Below are positions 35,125 through 44,293 of a stretch of DNA of 64,000 nucleotides, one piece after another. The stretch comes from Barnesiella sp. WM24 (GTDB lineage Bacteria > Bacteroidota > Bacteroidia > Bacteroidales > Muribaculaceae), in assembly GCF_004570975.1 (NCBI RefSeq), contig NZ_SPPC01000003.1:1-64000 (forward strand), written 5' to 3'. The position numbers were made by a program, and so were the translations under genes. How positions within the stretch are numbered: position 1 is the stretch's first letter; each line of letters opens with the position of its first letter. The notes beneath the pieces are model-generated. The model had not been told where the DNA came from and did not search any database. It was given only the letters and a program-made list of their open reading frames with translations.

Positions 35125-36111
35125 TTAATTCAGATTTACCATTCTCGGCTGTACACGAGCCGGGAGTATGCCGGTGCGCTGAATGATTTTCTGTCCTATC
35201 GTACCTGTGACGAAAGAGTAGAAACCATGGGAAAGGCTGCCGTTGGCAGCGGTGGAAATCATGTACATTGAGCGGTGGAGCGGATAGCTTCCGTCATAGA
35301 TGTAGCCCTGATAAGGCTTGTAAGCCCTGAAATCGTCTTTGCCGCTTACTTTAAGCACTTTTACCGAGGTGTCAAATTCCGAAACGGTGGTGTCTTGCTG
35401 ATTGAGCGACTTTATGCGCTCTTCCCTCGGAAGGTCGCGTGTGCGCATGTCGGCGCTAATCCAGCTTACACCTATTATGCCTATGGCGTTTTTACGGTTC
35501 TGCACCTGGGTGAACACTTCCTGGTTGGTGTTTTGGGCAAACACGTTGTCGGCAAACTTCTCTCCGTTCATCACCGAGTCACGCATGTATTGCACGGTGC
35601 TTGAGCCTTCATTGTCAAACACCACCTGTATGTCGCCTTTCAACATTCCCGGACCAAGCTGTGACCACTCTGTGGTCTTTCCCGTCAGGATGTCGGCAAT
35701 CTCGCTTACCGACAGTTGCTCGATAGGATTGTCGGGGTTTACAATCAAGGCTATGGCGTCCACCGCTATGCGGTTGGATCTTACGTTACGGTTTTTTGCC
35801 TTTATATACTCTTTTTCTTTCTCGTTAAGGTCGCGGGTGATTACAATCAGTTTTGTCTTGAAGTCGAGAAGCGAGTCGATACACGCTTTTTCCGACTCAT
35901 AGTAAGGGATGATGCTTGCTTTCCCCTTTGTGTTGTACTCAAAAACATCAATCTCCTGATCCATGATGTTTTCAAAACTTGCGTCACAAACGATCGTGGC
36001 TATGCCTGACGTGCTTGTGTTGGTCGGTGCTTTACGACAAGAAATCGCGCCGGCGATTAAAAGTGACGTCAGCGCAATTCTTGTATACTTGATTATGCCT
36101 TTCTTTATCAT
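35125..36111 (-). CDS. PstS-like phosphate-binding lipoprotein
   Basis: The 328-residue protein has an N-terminal signal with lipobox AGAISC (C25). The rest is a periplasmic binding protein fold of the PstS type: DASFENIMDQEIDVFEY at the start, AVDAIALIVNPDNPIEQLSV in the middle and VVFDNEGSSTVQYMRDS in the phosphate-loop region, then GIIGVSWIS. No PstA/B/C permease genes are near, so it may act in sensing or energised outer-membrane uptake rather than in a classical ABC system (inference). Confidence 0.85.
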   Translation of the reverse strand: MIKKGIIKYTRIALTSLLIAGAISCRKAPTNTSTSGIATIVCDASFENIMDQEIDVFEYNTKGKASIIPYYESEKACIDSLLDFKTKLIVITRDLNEKEKEYIKAKNRNVRSNRIAVDAIALIVNPDNPIEQLSVSEIADILTGKTTEWSQLGPGMLKGDIQVVFDNEGSSTVQYMRDSVMNGEKFADNVFAQNTNQEVFTQVQNRKNAIGIIGVSWISADMRTRDLPREERIKSLNQQDTTVSEFDTSVKVLKVSGKDDFRAYKPYQGYIYDGSYPLHRSMYMISTAANGSLSHGFYSFVTGTIGQKIIQRTGILPARVQPRMVNLN

Positions 36112-36129
36112 GATGATGTCTTTCTTCTG

Positions 36130-36369
36130 TTAGTACTCGTCGCCGATATTGCGGTCGATACCTTTAAACTGACGATAACCGCGCCATATTCCATAAACTA
36201 TAAGAAGGATACCGCCTGCCCAGCGAAGCCATTCCCAGGGTCCGCTTTCCCACTGGAAGAAGTTGATAAGCAGTAATATGCCCATGCCTACATATATAAC
36301 AATCATGAAAATACCGAAAATGGTTCTTGCGGTATTGGCGCCCTTGTTTGCATTACCTTCCTGGCTCAT
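36130..36369 (-). CDS. Small two-helix membrane protein
   Basis: This 79-residue protein has two hydrophobic segments (about 17-38 and 47-63), separated by FQWESGPWEWLRW. No family was recognised beyond similar small proteins before PstS-like genes in Bacteroidales. It starts the three-gene minus-strand set with the PstS-like lipoprotein (18 bp) and TPR protein, so it may be a membrane partner of these. Confidence 0.75.
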   Translation of the reverse strand: MSQEGNANKGANTARTIFGIFMIVIYVGMGILLLINFFQWESGPWEWLRWAGGILLIVYGIWRGYRQFKGIDRNIGDEY

Positions 36370-36482
36370 AATAAAAAGTTTTTAGTGTTGTCAATCAATA
36401 TACGGGACGGTTATGATGTCCTGTTATAAAATTAACACTTTCCTTCATTAATAGTTCGAAAAATACATGGTTAGATGTCTGT

Positions 36483-36506
36483 CTCGGAATCTTTGTTAAT
36501 TCCGAG
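36483..36506. repeat. 8-bp inverted repeat upstream of the small membrane protein gene
   Basis: CTCGGAAT (36483-36490) and ATTCCGAG (36499-36506) lie in the divergent region between the minus-strand operon and rarA. They could be an operator or a weak terminator; no T-run follows. Confidence 0.35.
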
Positions 36507-36604
36507 TTGTAAAGTTAAGTAAAATTTTAGATATGGCATAATGATAATTTCACATATTAAACACAATTAACATCAGACACTCTTTTTTTACTACCGACAT
36601 TTGT

Positions 36605-36612
36605 TAATTTTG
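36605..36612 (+). promoter_or_regulatory. -7 box for rarA
   Basis: TAATTTTG at 36605-36612 lies 32 nt before the rarA ATG and matches the Bacteroidetes -7 consensus. Confidence 0.5.
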
Positions 36613-36644
36613 TATCAATATTAATCAGTAGAAAGATATTTTTT

Positions 36645-37922
36645 ATGCAGGCTCCACTTGCTGAAAGACTAAGACCGCATACAATAGACGAATATATAGG
36701 ACAGACACATCTTGTCGGCCCGGGGTCGGTGTTGCGCCGCATGATTGACTCGGGAAATGTAACCTCTTTTATACTCTGGGGTCCTCCGGGAGTAGGGAAG
36801 ACCACGCTTGCCAAAATCATTGCCAACACTACGGAATCGCCGTTCTATACGCTCAGCGCCGTCCATTCGGGAGTGAAGGAGGTGAGAGAGGTGATGGACA
36901 GGTGTAAATCAGACGCCGCGAGCATGTTCTCCAAGGGACGCCCTATATTGTTTATCGATGAGATACACCGTTTTAACAAGGCTCAGCAAGACAGCCTTCT
37001 CGGTGCCGTGGAGAGTGGTATCGTGACACTGATAGGCGCTACTACCGAAAATCCTTCCTTTGAAGTCATACGCCCGTTGCTTTCGCGCGCCCAGGTCTAT
37101 GTGTTGAAACCGCTTGAAGAAGAGGAACTGATGACTCTGCTTACGCGCGCCATAACTACCGACGTGGTGCTGCAGAAGCGTAAATTCCGTATTGACAGCA
37201 CTAAGGCTCTGTTCCGTTTTGCCGGCGGCGACGGGCGAAAACTGCTTAATATACTTGACCTGATTGAACAGTCGGCGATGCCCGATGAAGAAATTGTCAT
37301 TGACGACATGACAGTCACCGAGCGTCTTCAGGAAAACCCGCTTGCCTACGACAAGACGGGAGAGATGCACTACGATATAATATCGGCATTCATCAAGAGC
37401 ATTCGCGGAAGTGATCCTGATGCTGCTGTCTACTGGCTCGCGAGAATGATTGCAGGAGGCGAGGCTCCCGAATTCATAGCGCGGCGACTCGTGATTCTTG
37501 CCGCCGAGGATATCGGCCTTGCCAATCCTAACGCACTGTTGCTTGCCAACGCGACCTTTGATGTAATCCATAAGATAGGCTGGCCCGAGGGAAGGATTCC
37601 TCTTGCGGAATGTGCGGTATATCTTGCCACATCACCCAAAAGCAACTCTGCGTATCTGTCAATTGACGCGGCGCTTGCGGCAGTCAACGAGACGGGCAAC
37701 CTTCCCGTGCCGCTGCATCTGCGCAATGCACCGACAAAGCTGATGAAAAGCCTCGATTATGGGAAAAATTACCTTTATGCCCATAATTATCCCGGAAATT
37801 TTGTGCGTCAGCAATTTTTACCCGACGCTCTGGAAAATGCAATGTTCTGGAAACCATGTGCCAACGCTTCCGAAGACCGCATGAAAGCGACACAAGAAAG
37901 CCGCTGGGGTAAAAAATATTGA
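36645..37922 (+). CDS. rarA: Replication-associated recombination protein A (MgsA/RarA AAA+ ATPase)
   Basis: This AAA+ clamp-loader-like ATPase acts at stalled replication forks. The N-terminus MQAPLAERLRPHTIDEYIGQ is typical; Walker A is GPPGVGKT (46-53), Walker B is ILFIDEIHRFN, and sensor I is LIGATTENPSF. The C-terminal tetramerisation region contains MHYDIISAFIKSIRGSDPDA and APTKLMKSLDYGKNY. The length (425 aa) is normal. Confidence 0.96.
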   Translation: MQAPLAERLRPHTIDEYIGQTHLVGPGSVLRRMIDSGNVTSFILWGPPGVGKTTLAKIIANTTESPFYTLSAVHSGVKEVREVMDRCKSDAASMFSKGRPILFIDEIHRFNKAQQDSLLGAVESGIVTLIGATTENPSFEVIRPLLSRAQVYVLKPLEEEELMTLLTRAITTDVVLQKRKFRIDSTKALFRFAGGDGRKLLNILDLIEQSAMPDEEIVIDDMTVTERLQENPLAYDKTGEMHYDIISAFIKSIRGSDPDAAVYWLARMIAGGEAPEFIARRLVILAAEDIGLANPNALLLANATFDVIHKIGWPEGRIPLAECAVYLATSPKSNSAYLSIDAALAAVNETGNLPVPLHLRNAPTKLMKSLDYGKNYLYAHNYPGNFVRQQFLPDALENAMFWKPCANASEDRMKATQESRWGKKY

Positions 37923-37973
37923 TTTTTCTTGTCACATTTTTCTCGGGTCTCCGTCTACATAGTGTAGAACAAT

Positions 37974-38468
37974 ATGGCGACTGAAAATTTCAAACATCTC
38001 GTATTGGCTCATTACGGGTCAATGTATCGCGTGGCATATTCAATATTGCGCGATAGCGATGATGCGCAGGATGCTGTTCAGGATGCTGTAGCTGCAATGT
38101 GGGCAAGGCGCTCGATGCTTTCCGGTATCGACAATTATGAGTCGTTTTGTGTCAAGGCTGTCAAAAACCGTTGCATTGACATGCTCCGGACACGCGCTTC
38201 CAGAATGGAGATGACCGACGTGGAGCCCGGCGAGGAGGAGACAGGGTGCCTGTCGGCGGAAATCGAGGCGCGTGACACCCTCTCTGTTGTCAGGACGCTT
38301 GTAGAGAAGCTTCCGCCGTTGCAGCAGGAGGTAATCAGACTGCGTTCGGAAGCCGATTGTGACCTACAGGAAATTGCCGCGATAACGGGCGTGTCACATG
38401 AAAATGCGCGCACACTGCTGTCAAGGGCAAGGCGACGTTTAAAAGAATTATACAATAATATAAAATGA
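37974..38468 (+). CDS. ECF-type RNA polymerase sigma factor
   Basis: The 164-residue protein has sigma-70 region 2 (YRVAYSILRDSDDAQDAVQD then AVAAMW) and region 4 (LPPLQQEVIRLRSEADCDLQ, with the HTH ITGVSHENARTLLSRARRRL). It should direct core polymerase to a small regulon. Its last codons overlap the next gene (ATGA), whose product has a single membrane segment and is a likely anti-sigma or signal partner. Confidence 0.93.
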   Translation: MATENFKHLVLAHYGSMYRVAYSILRDSDDAQDAVQDAVAAMWARRSMLSGIDNYESFCVKAVKNRCIDMLRTRASRMEMTDVEPGEEETGCLSAEIEARDTLSVVRTLVEKLPPLQQEVIRLRSEADCDLQEIAAITGVSHENARTLLSRARRRLKELYNNIK

Positions 38469-39016
38469 AGTCAGAACATTACGAACTTAGGCAATTACTC
38501 AATCTATATTACGGCGGATTGACCACTCCCGACGATGAAAAGAGGCTTGTCAGGATGTTTGAAGAAGCTGAAAATCTTCCTGAGGAGCTGGCTGCCGACC
38601 GCGACATTGTTGCCGCTTTGTCGGAAGGTGTCTCAGTGGATGTTCCGGACGACGCTTTAGGCAACATAAGCCTCATGATTGATAAACTTGACCGCCAGGA
38701 GCGCCGTAATGCGGCAGGACGCCGGTTTGTGGCTTTTGCCGGTGTGGCGGCGAGTCTTGCGATTGTTGTGACGCTTGTATTGTTTATCGTCAAAGGCAGC
38801 ACTCATAATCCAAATGAGATTACCGACCCGCAGACCGCCTACAACGAGACGGAGCGCGCGTTGCTTATGGTTTCGGAAAGCCTTAACAAGACCGGTGAAT
38901 TCATGGACGAGGCGACAAGGGTGTTGTCAAAGATAACATTCCCCGACGACTCTTTATATGAAGACGACTTTTACGGTGATTCAATCAATAATGAACTGGA
39001 CAATGATCGGATATAA
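38465..39016 (+). CDS. Single-pass membrane protein, possible anti-sigma factor
   Basis: The protein (183 aa) has a cytosolic N-terminal part (1-85) with LLNLYYGGLTTPDDEKRLVR, one transmembrane helix (about 89-109) and an acidic outer domain. This layout and the 4-bp overlap with the ECF sigma gene suggest an anti-sigma regulator; no ZAS or FecR signature is seen. The end overlaps the next gene by 14 bp. Confidence 0.7.
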   Translation: MKSEHYELRQLLNLYYGGLTTPDDEKRLVRMFEEAENLPEELAADRDIVAALSEGVSVDVPDDALGNISLMIDKLDRQERRNAAGRRFVAFAGVAASLAIVVTLVLFIVKGSTHNPNEITDPQTAYNETERALLMVSESLNKTGEFMDEATRVLSKITFPDDSLYEDDFYGDSINNELDNDRI

Positions 39017-39464
39017 GAAATTTGCATTAGGGATTTTAATGGCGGCCGCAGCTGTTTCCGGCTCGGCTCAGAATAAGAGCTTTGAAAAGATTTCAAAGCT
39101 TCCCGAGGCTCAGTATGCCTACATCTCCGAGTCGATGCTGTCATCAATGGGCGCTATGGCAGACTCTACAAGATTCAGCCCGTCGACCATTGACAGATTG
39201 AAGAGTGTGGAAATTCTTACATGTGAGACTCCGGAGACATTTGACCGTATAATAGAGATGCTTGACCCGTGTATAAATGAGCTTCAGCTCCTTTCAAGAC
39301 TTCGTGATGACAATGACAACATCACGATTTATGGAAAGCGTAACGGCGACAAGCTGTCGAGCCTGCTGCTTATAGAGATTAAGGAATCGCCAGAAATATT
39401 GTCGGCTATTTTTATGACCGGCGACATAGACCCCGATTCACTCAAATCGATTACAAGACCCTAA
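39003..39464 (+). CDS. Secreted DUF4252 protein
   Basis: From ATG 39003 the 153-residue protein has a signal peptide ending VSGSAQ and a single DUF4252-like domain: FEKISKLPEAQYAYISESML, KSVEILTCETPETFDRIIEM and LLLIEIKESPEILSAIFMTG. I rejected an upstream ATG (38958), since it would place the signal peptide internally. DUF4252 proteins regularly follow ECF sigma/anti-sigma pairs in Bacteroidales; the function is unknown. Confidence 0.85.
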   Translation: MIGYKKFALGILMAAAAVSGSAQNKSFEKISKLPEAQYAYISESMLSSMGAMADSTRFSPSTIDRLKSVEILTCETPETFDRIIEMLDPCINELQLLSRLRDDNDNITIYGKRNGDKLSSLLLIEIKESPEILSAIFMTGDIDPDSLKSITRP

Positions 39465-39525
39465 ATCAACGATTACATGATTTAATAATAAACTATCATA
39501 TACAATTTATAACTTCAAAAACGTG

Positions 39526-39560
39526 ACAGGACAACCCGCGACGGATTGTCCTGTTTTTTT
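39526..39560 (+). terminator. Terminator of the sigma-factor operon
   Basis: ACAGGACAA (39526-39534) pairs with TTGTCCTGT (39546-39554), followed by seven T residues in total to 39560. It lies 62 nt after the DUF4252 stop. Confidence 0.9.
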
Positions 39561-39580
39561 GTTATCTTTCAAGGCTGCTG

Positions 39581-40276
39581 TCATGCGTAGCCGAGAAGCG
39601 ACAGTATCAATGGAGTGAGCAGGGCGGTGAACAGACCGTTCAGCGTCAGTCCGAGTGAAGAGAAGGCTCCGTAGCGGTAGCCTACATCCATCGCTGCCGA
39701 TGTGCCGACGGCATGGGCAGCCGTTCCCATCGAAAGCCCCTGGGCGATAGGACTTTTTACCCTCGAATATTTCATCATTTTGAATCCTGCCATTCCACCG
39801 AAAATACCGGTACACACGACTACTGCCGCTGTGAGGGCTGGAATGCCGCCTACGGTCTGAGCTATCTCCATGGCTATAGGCGTGGTGACTGACTTTGGCG
39901 CAAGCGAAAGTATCACTTCCTTTGACGCTCCGAGTAGTTGCGCTACCACTACTACCGACACGACTCCGGCTATGCAGCCTGCAAGTTCGGCAAGAAGTAT
40001 AGGCAGCAGCTGCTTTTTTATAGCCTCAAGCTGGCGGTAGAGGGGAACCCCGAGTGCCACCACAGCCGGTTTCAGCCAGAAGTCAATATAGTCGCCTCCT
40101 GCGGCATAGGTCTGATAATCGACCCCCGCCGACATAAGTATGCAGATAAGCACTGCGATAGTCACCAATATCGGGTTCAGAAACGACATTCCCGTGCGCT
40201 TCTGAATAATCTGCGCTGTCACATAAACGACAAATGTCAGCGCTATTAAAAAGTATTTATTCTCGAGATAGCTCAT
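39581..40276 (-). CDS. lrgB: LrgB/CidB-family membrane protein
   Basis: The 231-residue protein has about seven hydrophobic segments and the family block SLAPKSVTTPIAMEIAQTVG, then FGGMAGFKMMK and QGLSMGTAAHAVGTSAAM. LrgB works with LrgA in holin/antiholin-like control of murein hydrolases or, in other species, in uptake or export of three-carbon acids. Its start overlaps the end of lrgA by 20 bp. Confidence 0.93.
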   Translation of the reverse strand: MSYLENKYFLIALTFVVYVTAQIIQKRTGMSFLNPILVTIAVLICILMSAGVDYQTYAAGGDYIDFWLKPAVVALGVPLYRQLEAIKKQLLPILLAELAGCIAGVVSVVVVAQLLGASKEVILSLAPKSVTTPIAMEIAQTVGGIPALTAAVVVCTGIFGGMAGFKMMKYSRVKSPIAQGLSMGTAAHAVGTSAAMDVGYRYGAFSSLGLTLNGLFTALLTPLILSLLGYA

Positions 40277-40622
40277 GACGTGAAGATGTAATGCGACGCA
40301 CAGCCTGATGTACCCAGCCTGTCACCGCGAGAATGAAAAATGTACTGATGACAGAGGCTCCGATAATCGGCAGCCACTGTGCTTTTATGAGCCCGAGGCA
40401 GTTCATCAGTCCTACTCCTGCCGGGACAAAGAAAAATCCGAGGTTCTTTACCAGAAAGTCAGAAACTTTGTCGACCCACATCACCCTTACTATCCCGGCT
40501 TTAAGACTGCCGGCAAGCAACAGCATTCCGATAATGCTCGACGGAATGGGTATCCCGGTGAGCCATACGATTAGTTCGCCCAATGCAAGAAATGCAAAGA
40601 GCACTGCACATTGAAAAATCAT
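40257..40622 (-). CDS. lrgA: LrgA/CidA-family holin-like protein
   Basis: A 121-residue membrane protein with four hydrophobic segments: FLALGELIVWLTGIPIPSSI with IGMLLL, then NLGFFFVPAGVGLMNCLGLI. It should form a pore-like oligomer with LrgB. A perfect palindrome GTTACGTAAC lies upstream at 40677-40686 and might be a regulator site. Confidence 0.92.
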   Translation of the reverse strand: MIFQCAVLFAFLALGELIVWLTGIPIPSSIIGMLLLAGSLKAGIVRVMWVDKVSDFLVKNLGFFFVPAGVGLMNCLGLIKAQWLPIIGASVISTFFILAVTGWVHQAVRRITSSRHELSRE

Positions 40623-40712
40623 AATACAAAACTAAAAAACAATCTTTCCTATAACGATTGATGATTAAATAATATTGTTACGTAACTTATGTTTATCTTA
40701 TATTGCCGGCTG

Positions 40713-43028
40713 TTAATGCAGGAATTTAGGTGCAAGGAAGAAAAGTCCGAATGAAAGCCCTACATTCCATTTCGTGCCGGGTGTATTGCAATAATTTATA
40801 TAGGCAGTGAGGTGGGCGAAGGGGAGGGCATAGACAGCCGCCAGCTCACTGAAGAATACAGGGTCGGCAAACCAATCGCCATATTTTGCTTTCACAGAAG
40901 TGGCATCGGTGATGTCGGCGGGAATTTCCGGCAGTACCTTCCGCCAGGGCATGAAGCAGTGAAACTCGCCTCTGAGCTGAAGCATGTTGGTGATTTTCCA
41001 TATGGGCTGGAATCCCAGGGTTACATATTGGGGGGCTCTTAGCGAGGCGTTAAATGAATTGTAGGTCGATGCCGTAGGATGAAACACCGGAAGCATCACC
41101 ATCGTGGCGGCATAATTGTCAAGCAGCCGGCGGGTCGAAATCTCAAGATTGCTCTCCAGCCCGATTGAGAAATGTCGGTTCAGCGACCAGAAGCGTTCAT
41201 AATTCAGTGCTATTTGCAGCCAGTTTACACCTTTCTGTTCCTGCTTGCGCGATTTGTCGTTTTCGGGGAAGAAGCTGTGATTGCCGTAAACTCCAAATGC
41301 CGATGCATGTATCATCATGCCGTTTGTGGCATAATTCAGGTCGTTAAGTGTATTGTATTCATATATGGCGCGGAGCTGTCCGAGAATATAAGTCGAGCGG
41401 TCGCGTTCTTTGCCGTTTAATATGAGCCCGTCAAAGAATCGGCTGCTTAATCTTCCGGTACCTCCGTCAATTTCAAGTTTGCCGCTTCGACCCACCGCCA
41501 TGCCGTAGCGAAGTCGGCCAAACAGCTCTGTATCTGTGACAAGCGTGTTGCCGTCATCATAAAATATCCTGTCGCTGTCAAACATTTTTTCTCTCGAAAT
41601 CACTGCCTGGGCTTTTATATAGGAGGGATTGGCTGAGCGCAGATTCATCTTGATGTCAAGCATTCCTGCCATGTAACTTTGTCCCACCCATCCGTTTATC
41701 GAAGTGTTGAGCGAGTTGAAGCTCAAAGTGTTGTATCCTGCCGACATGAACAGCATTGAATTTGTCGACGAGCTTATATATCCGCCAAGACCTACATTGA
41801 AATTGTTTTTTACGTCGGCGCTGAGGTCGAGTTCAAACCGGCGGGTGGTGTCATTCCATATGGCGCGTGGCACAAAGTTACGAAGTTTACCGGGAGTTAT
41901 GGCGCGGTAATATGCGTCTTTTGCCTGGGTGAGCCCGAATGTGTCGCGCTTTCCTTTGGTAAAGATATATTTCAGGTAGGCGTCCTGGGCGGGTGTCCCT
42001 CCATGTACATTAACGGAGTCAAATACTACGTAGGGAGTCTCTGACTTGAACACGGCTCGACGCAGGCGGCGTGTCTCTGCCGGGATGCGCGATGATACAC
42101 GGCTCTTGATGGAGTCCATCATCTCTATCGCGCAGTCATAACCTATCTGGTATATCTGTCGGCACGCAGGAAAGTCAAGAAGGCCGAACTGTTGCACAGG
42201 TATCTTCAACTTGATTCCTTCATCGTCGGGCAGCGAATAGTCATTATTCTGAATCACCATGTCTTCTATTTGCTGCATGATATTGTTGGGGTCGGGCTTT
42301 TTATCGGGCGATGACACGTCGACACCTATCATTATGTCGGGTGCGAAATCCTCTCTCATCACGTCGACAGGAAAGTTGTCGTAAATGCCGCCGTCGTAGA
42401 CCAGCACCCCGTCCATCTCAATCGGGCGGAACACTATGGGAAATGACATTGACGCGCGTATGGCATCGCCGAGCGACCCGTCGCGACACACTATCTTGTG
42501 CTTGTGGTAAATGTCTGACGTTACGCATCGGAAAGGCACAAACAAGTTGTTGAAATTGCCATTGCACTGAGCCGTATAGCGGGCAAACAGCTCCATGAAC
42601 GCAAAGTTCATGGGGAGGGGGTTTATGAGGCTCGTGGGCAGTATATTATTGTTTTTGGTGCTGTCGTTGAGACTCAGGTTGATGTTGGCAAGCTTAGGCG
42701 TCGGTTCTTCCCTCGCGTAATAATACACCCATGAAGGGTCGATTGTGCCGGTCGACCAATAGCTGAAGCCTTTTGACTCAATCAGCGCCATCATCTCTTC
42801 AGGAGTATAGCCGGAGGCATACAGTCCACCTACTATGGCACCCATAGATGTCCCGGCGATGTAATCAATCGGGATGTTGTTTTCCTCAAGAGCCTTGATT
42901 ACACCGATATGGGCTATGCCTTTTGCACCGCCGCCGCTTAACACCAGTCCTACGGATTGCTGGGCGTTGACAGTGATTGTCCCTAACATCGCCGCAATAG
43001 TGATGATTATGTGCGGCAGCTTTTTCAT
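40713..43028 (-). CDS. Patatin-like phospholipase with C-terminal outer-membrane barrel
   Basis: From ATG 43028 the protein has 771 residues, a signal peptide (ending TVNAQ) and a patatin domain: oxyanion loop SGGGAKGIAH, nucleophile elbow GTSMG (S61), and DGGIYDNFP with the catalytic Asp. A POTRA-like segment (about 310-370) and a long beta-rich C-terminus with many aromatic repeats (YISSSTNSMLFMSAGYNTLS) resemble the PlpD/type Vd layout, where the barrel moves or anchors a lipase. An ATG at 43058 would overlap serB and bury the signal peptide, so it was rejected. Confidence 0.9.
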   Translation of the reverse strand: MKKLPHIIITIAAMLGTITVNAQQSVGLVLSGGGAKGIAHIGVIKALEENNIPIDYIAGTSMGAIVGGLYASGYTPEEMMALIESKGFSYWSTGTIDPSWVYYYAREEPTPKLANINLSLNDSTKNNNILPTSLINPLPMNFAFMELFARYTAQCNGNFNNLFVPFRCVTSDIYHKHKIVCRDGSLGDAIRASMSFPIVFRPIEMDGVLVYDGGIYDNFPVDVMREDFAPDIMIGVDVSSPDKKPDPNNIMQQIEDMVIQNNDYSLPDDEGIKLKIPVQQFGLLDFPACRQIYQIGYDCAIEMMDSIKSRVSSRIPAETRRLRRAVFKSETPYVVFDSVNVHGGTPAQDAYLKYIFTKGKRDTFGLTQAKDAYYRAITPGKLRNFVPRAIWNDTTRRFELDLSADVKNNFNVGLGGYISSSTNSMLFMSAGYNTLSFNSLNTSINGWVGQSYMAGMLDIKMNLRSANPSYIKAQAVISREKMFDSDRIFYDDGNTLVTDTELFGRLRYGMAVGRSGKLEIDGGTGRLSSRFFDGLILNGKERDRSTYILGQLRAIYEYNTLNDLNYATNGMMIHASAFGVYGNHSFFPENDKSRKQEQKGVNWLQIALNYERFWSLNRHFSIGLESNLEISTRRLLDNYAATMVMLPVFHPTASTYNSFNASLRAPQYVTLGFQPIWKITNMLQLRGEFHCFMPWRKVLPEIPADITDATSVKAKYGDWFADPVFFSELAAVYALPFAHLTAYINYCNTPGTKWNVGLSFGLFFLAPKFLH

Positions 43029-43032
43029 CTTC

Positions 43033-44286
43033 TCAATAGTTGACAGGTTTCGAGCCATCTGAAATGAATGAGTCTTTAAATCCTATAAAGTACAACACTC
43101 CATCAAGCCCGATTGTTGAGATGCTCTGTCCGGCGGTGGCCTTTACTTTCGGTTTGGCATGGAAAGCAATGCCAAGTCCGGCGGTAGTCAGCATCGGAAG
43201 GTCGTTGGCTCCGTCGCCTACGGCAATTGTCTGAGCGATGTCGATATTCTCGACCTGAGCGAGCAGACGCAGCAGCTCGGCTTTGCGTTTACCGTTTACG
43301 ATGTCGCCTACATATCGGCCGGTAAGCTTTCCGTCGACGATTTCAAGTTCGTTGGCATACACATAGTCGATTCCAAACTTCTGTTTGAGATAATTTCCGA
43401 AGTAAGTGAATCCGCCCGAAAGTATGGCGGTCTTGAATCCGGCGCGTTTGAGCACCTCCATCATCCTGCTCACTCCTTCAGTGACGGGCAGTTTCTCGGC
43501 GATTTCCTTCATCACGCTCTCGTCAAGTCCTTTCAGTAGAGCCACACGCTCGCGGAAACTCTCGTCAAAATCGATTTCGCCTCTCATCGCGCGCTCTGTT
43601 ATCGCCTTGACTTTGGCTCCTACACCGGCGCGCTCCGCAAGCTCGTCGATTACCTCGGTCTCGATAAGCGTTGAGTCCATGTCGAAACATACCAGGCGGC
43701 GACAGCGGCGATACATGGTGTCCTGCTGCAGCGAGATGTCAAATTCCTCTTCAGCCGAAAGCTTCATGAACAGCGATTGCATCTCATTGGCATCGTTGGG
43801 GTTACCTCTCACTGAAAATTCAACACATGCCTTTGTCTTTGCCTCTTCACCTTCCGAGAGCGGCACTCGGCCTGTCAGACGCTGGATGCTGTCTATGTTC
43901 AGGTTCTGGTCAGAGATGATGCGCGTTACCGAGGCTATCTGACGCGCGGTGAGGCGGCGTCCGAGTATAGTGACAATCCATCGGTTTTTGCCTTGTCGTC
44001 CTACCCATGCCTCATATTCTTTCACAGTCACAGGCGTGAAACGTATCTGTACATTCAGCTCCGATGCCTTAAACAGCAGGTCTTTCATTATATTGCCTGA
44101 AAGATTGCTGGTGGTCTTTATCAGGATGCCTAAAGAGAGTGTATGATGTATGTCAGCCTGACCTATGTCAAGGATTGTTGCGTCATATTCGGCAAGAATT
44201 TCAGTAAGTGCCGATGTCACGCCGGGGCGGTCATGTCCTGAGATGTTTACCAGGATAAGCTCCAGTTTCGGTATTTTATTGTTCAT
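43033..44286 (-). CDS. serB: Phosphoserine phosphatase with ACT domains
   Basis: SerB removes phosphate from phosphoserine, the last step of serine synthesis. The N-terminal about 185 residues hold ACT-type regulatory sequence (LELILVNISGHDRPGVTSAL and WIVTILGRRLTARQIASVTR). The HAD domain has FDMDSTLIETE (D202, D204), ILSGGFTYF, and VGDGANDLPML. The length (417 aa) fits the two-domain SerB of Bacteroidetes and actinobacteria. It is 7 bp from the kinase gene upstream. Confidence 0.95.
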   Translation of the reverse strand: MNNKIPKLELILVNISGHDRPGVTSALTEILAEYDATILDIGQADIHHTLSLGILIKTTSNLSGNIMKDLLFKASELNVQIRFTPVTVKEYEAWVGRQGKNRWIVTILGRRLTARQIASVTRIISDQNLNIDSIQRLTGRVPLSEGEEAKTKACVEFSVRGNPNDANEMQSLFMKLSAEEEFDISLQQDTMYRRCRRLVCFDMDSTLIETEVIDELAERAGVGAKVKAITERAMRGEIDFDESFRERVALLKGLDESVMKEIAEKLPVTEGVSRMMEVLKRAGFKTAILSGGFTYFGNYLKQKFGIDYVYANELEIVDGKLTGRYVGDIVNGKRKAELLRLLAQVENIDIAQTIAVGDGANDLPMLTTAGLGIAFHAKPKVKATAGQSISTIGLDGVLYFIGFKDSFISDGSKPVNY

Positions 44287-44293
44287 GAGTCGT

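Noticed and set aside
43029-43058. Earlier patatin start at 43058
   Set aside because: It would overlap serB by 26 bp and place ten residues before a typical signal peptide.
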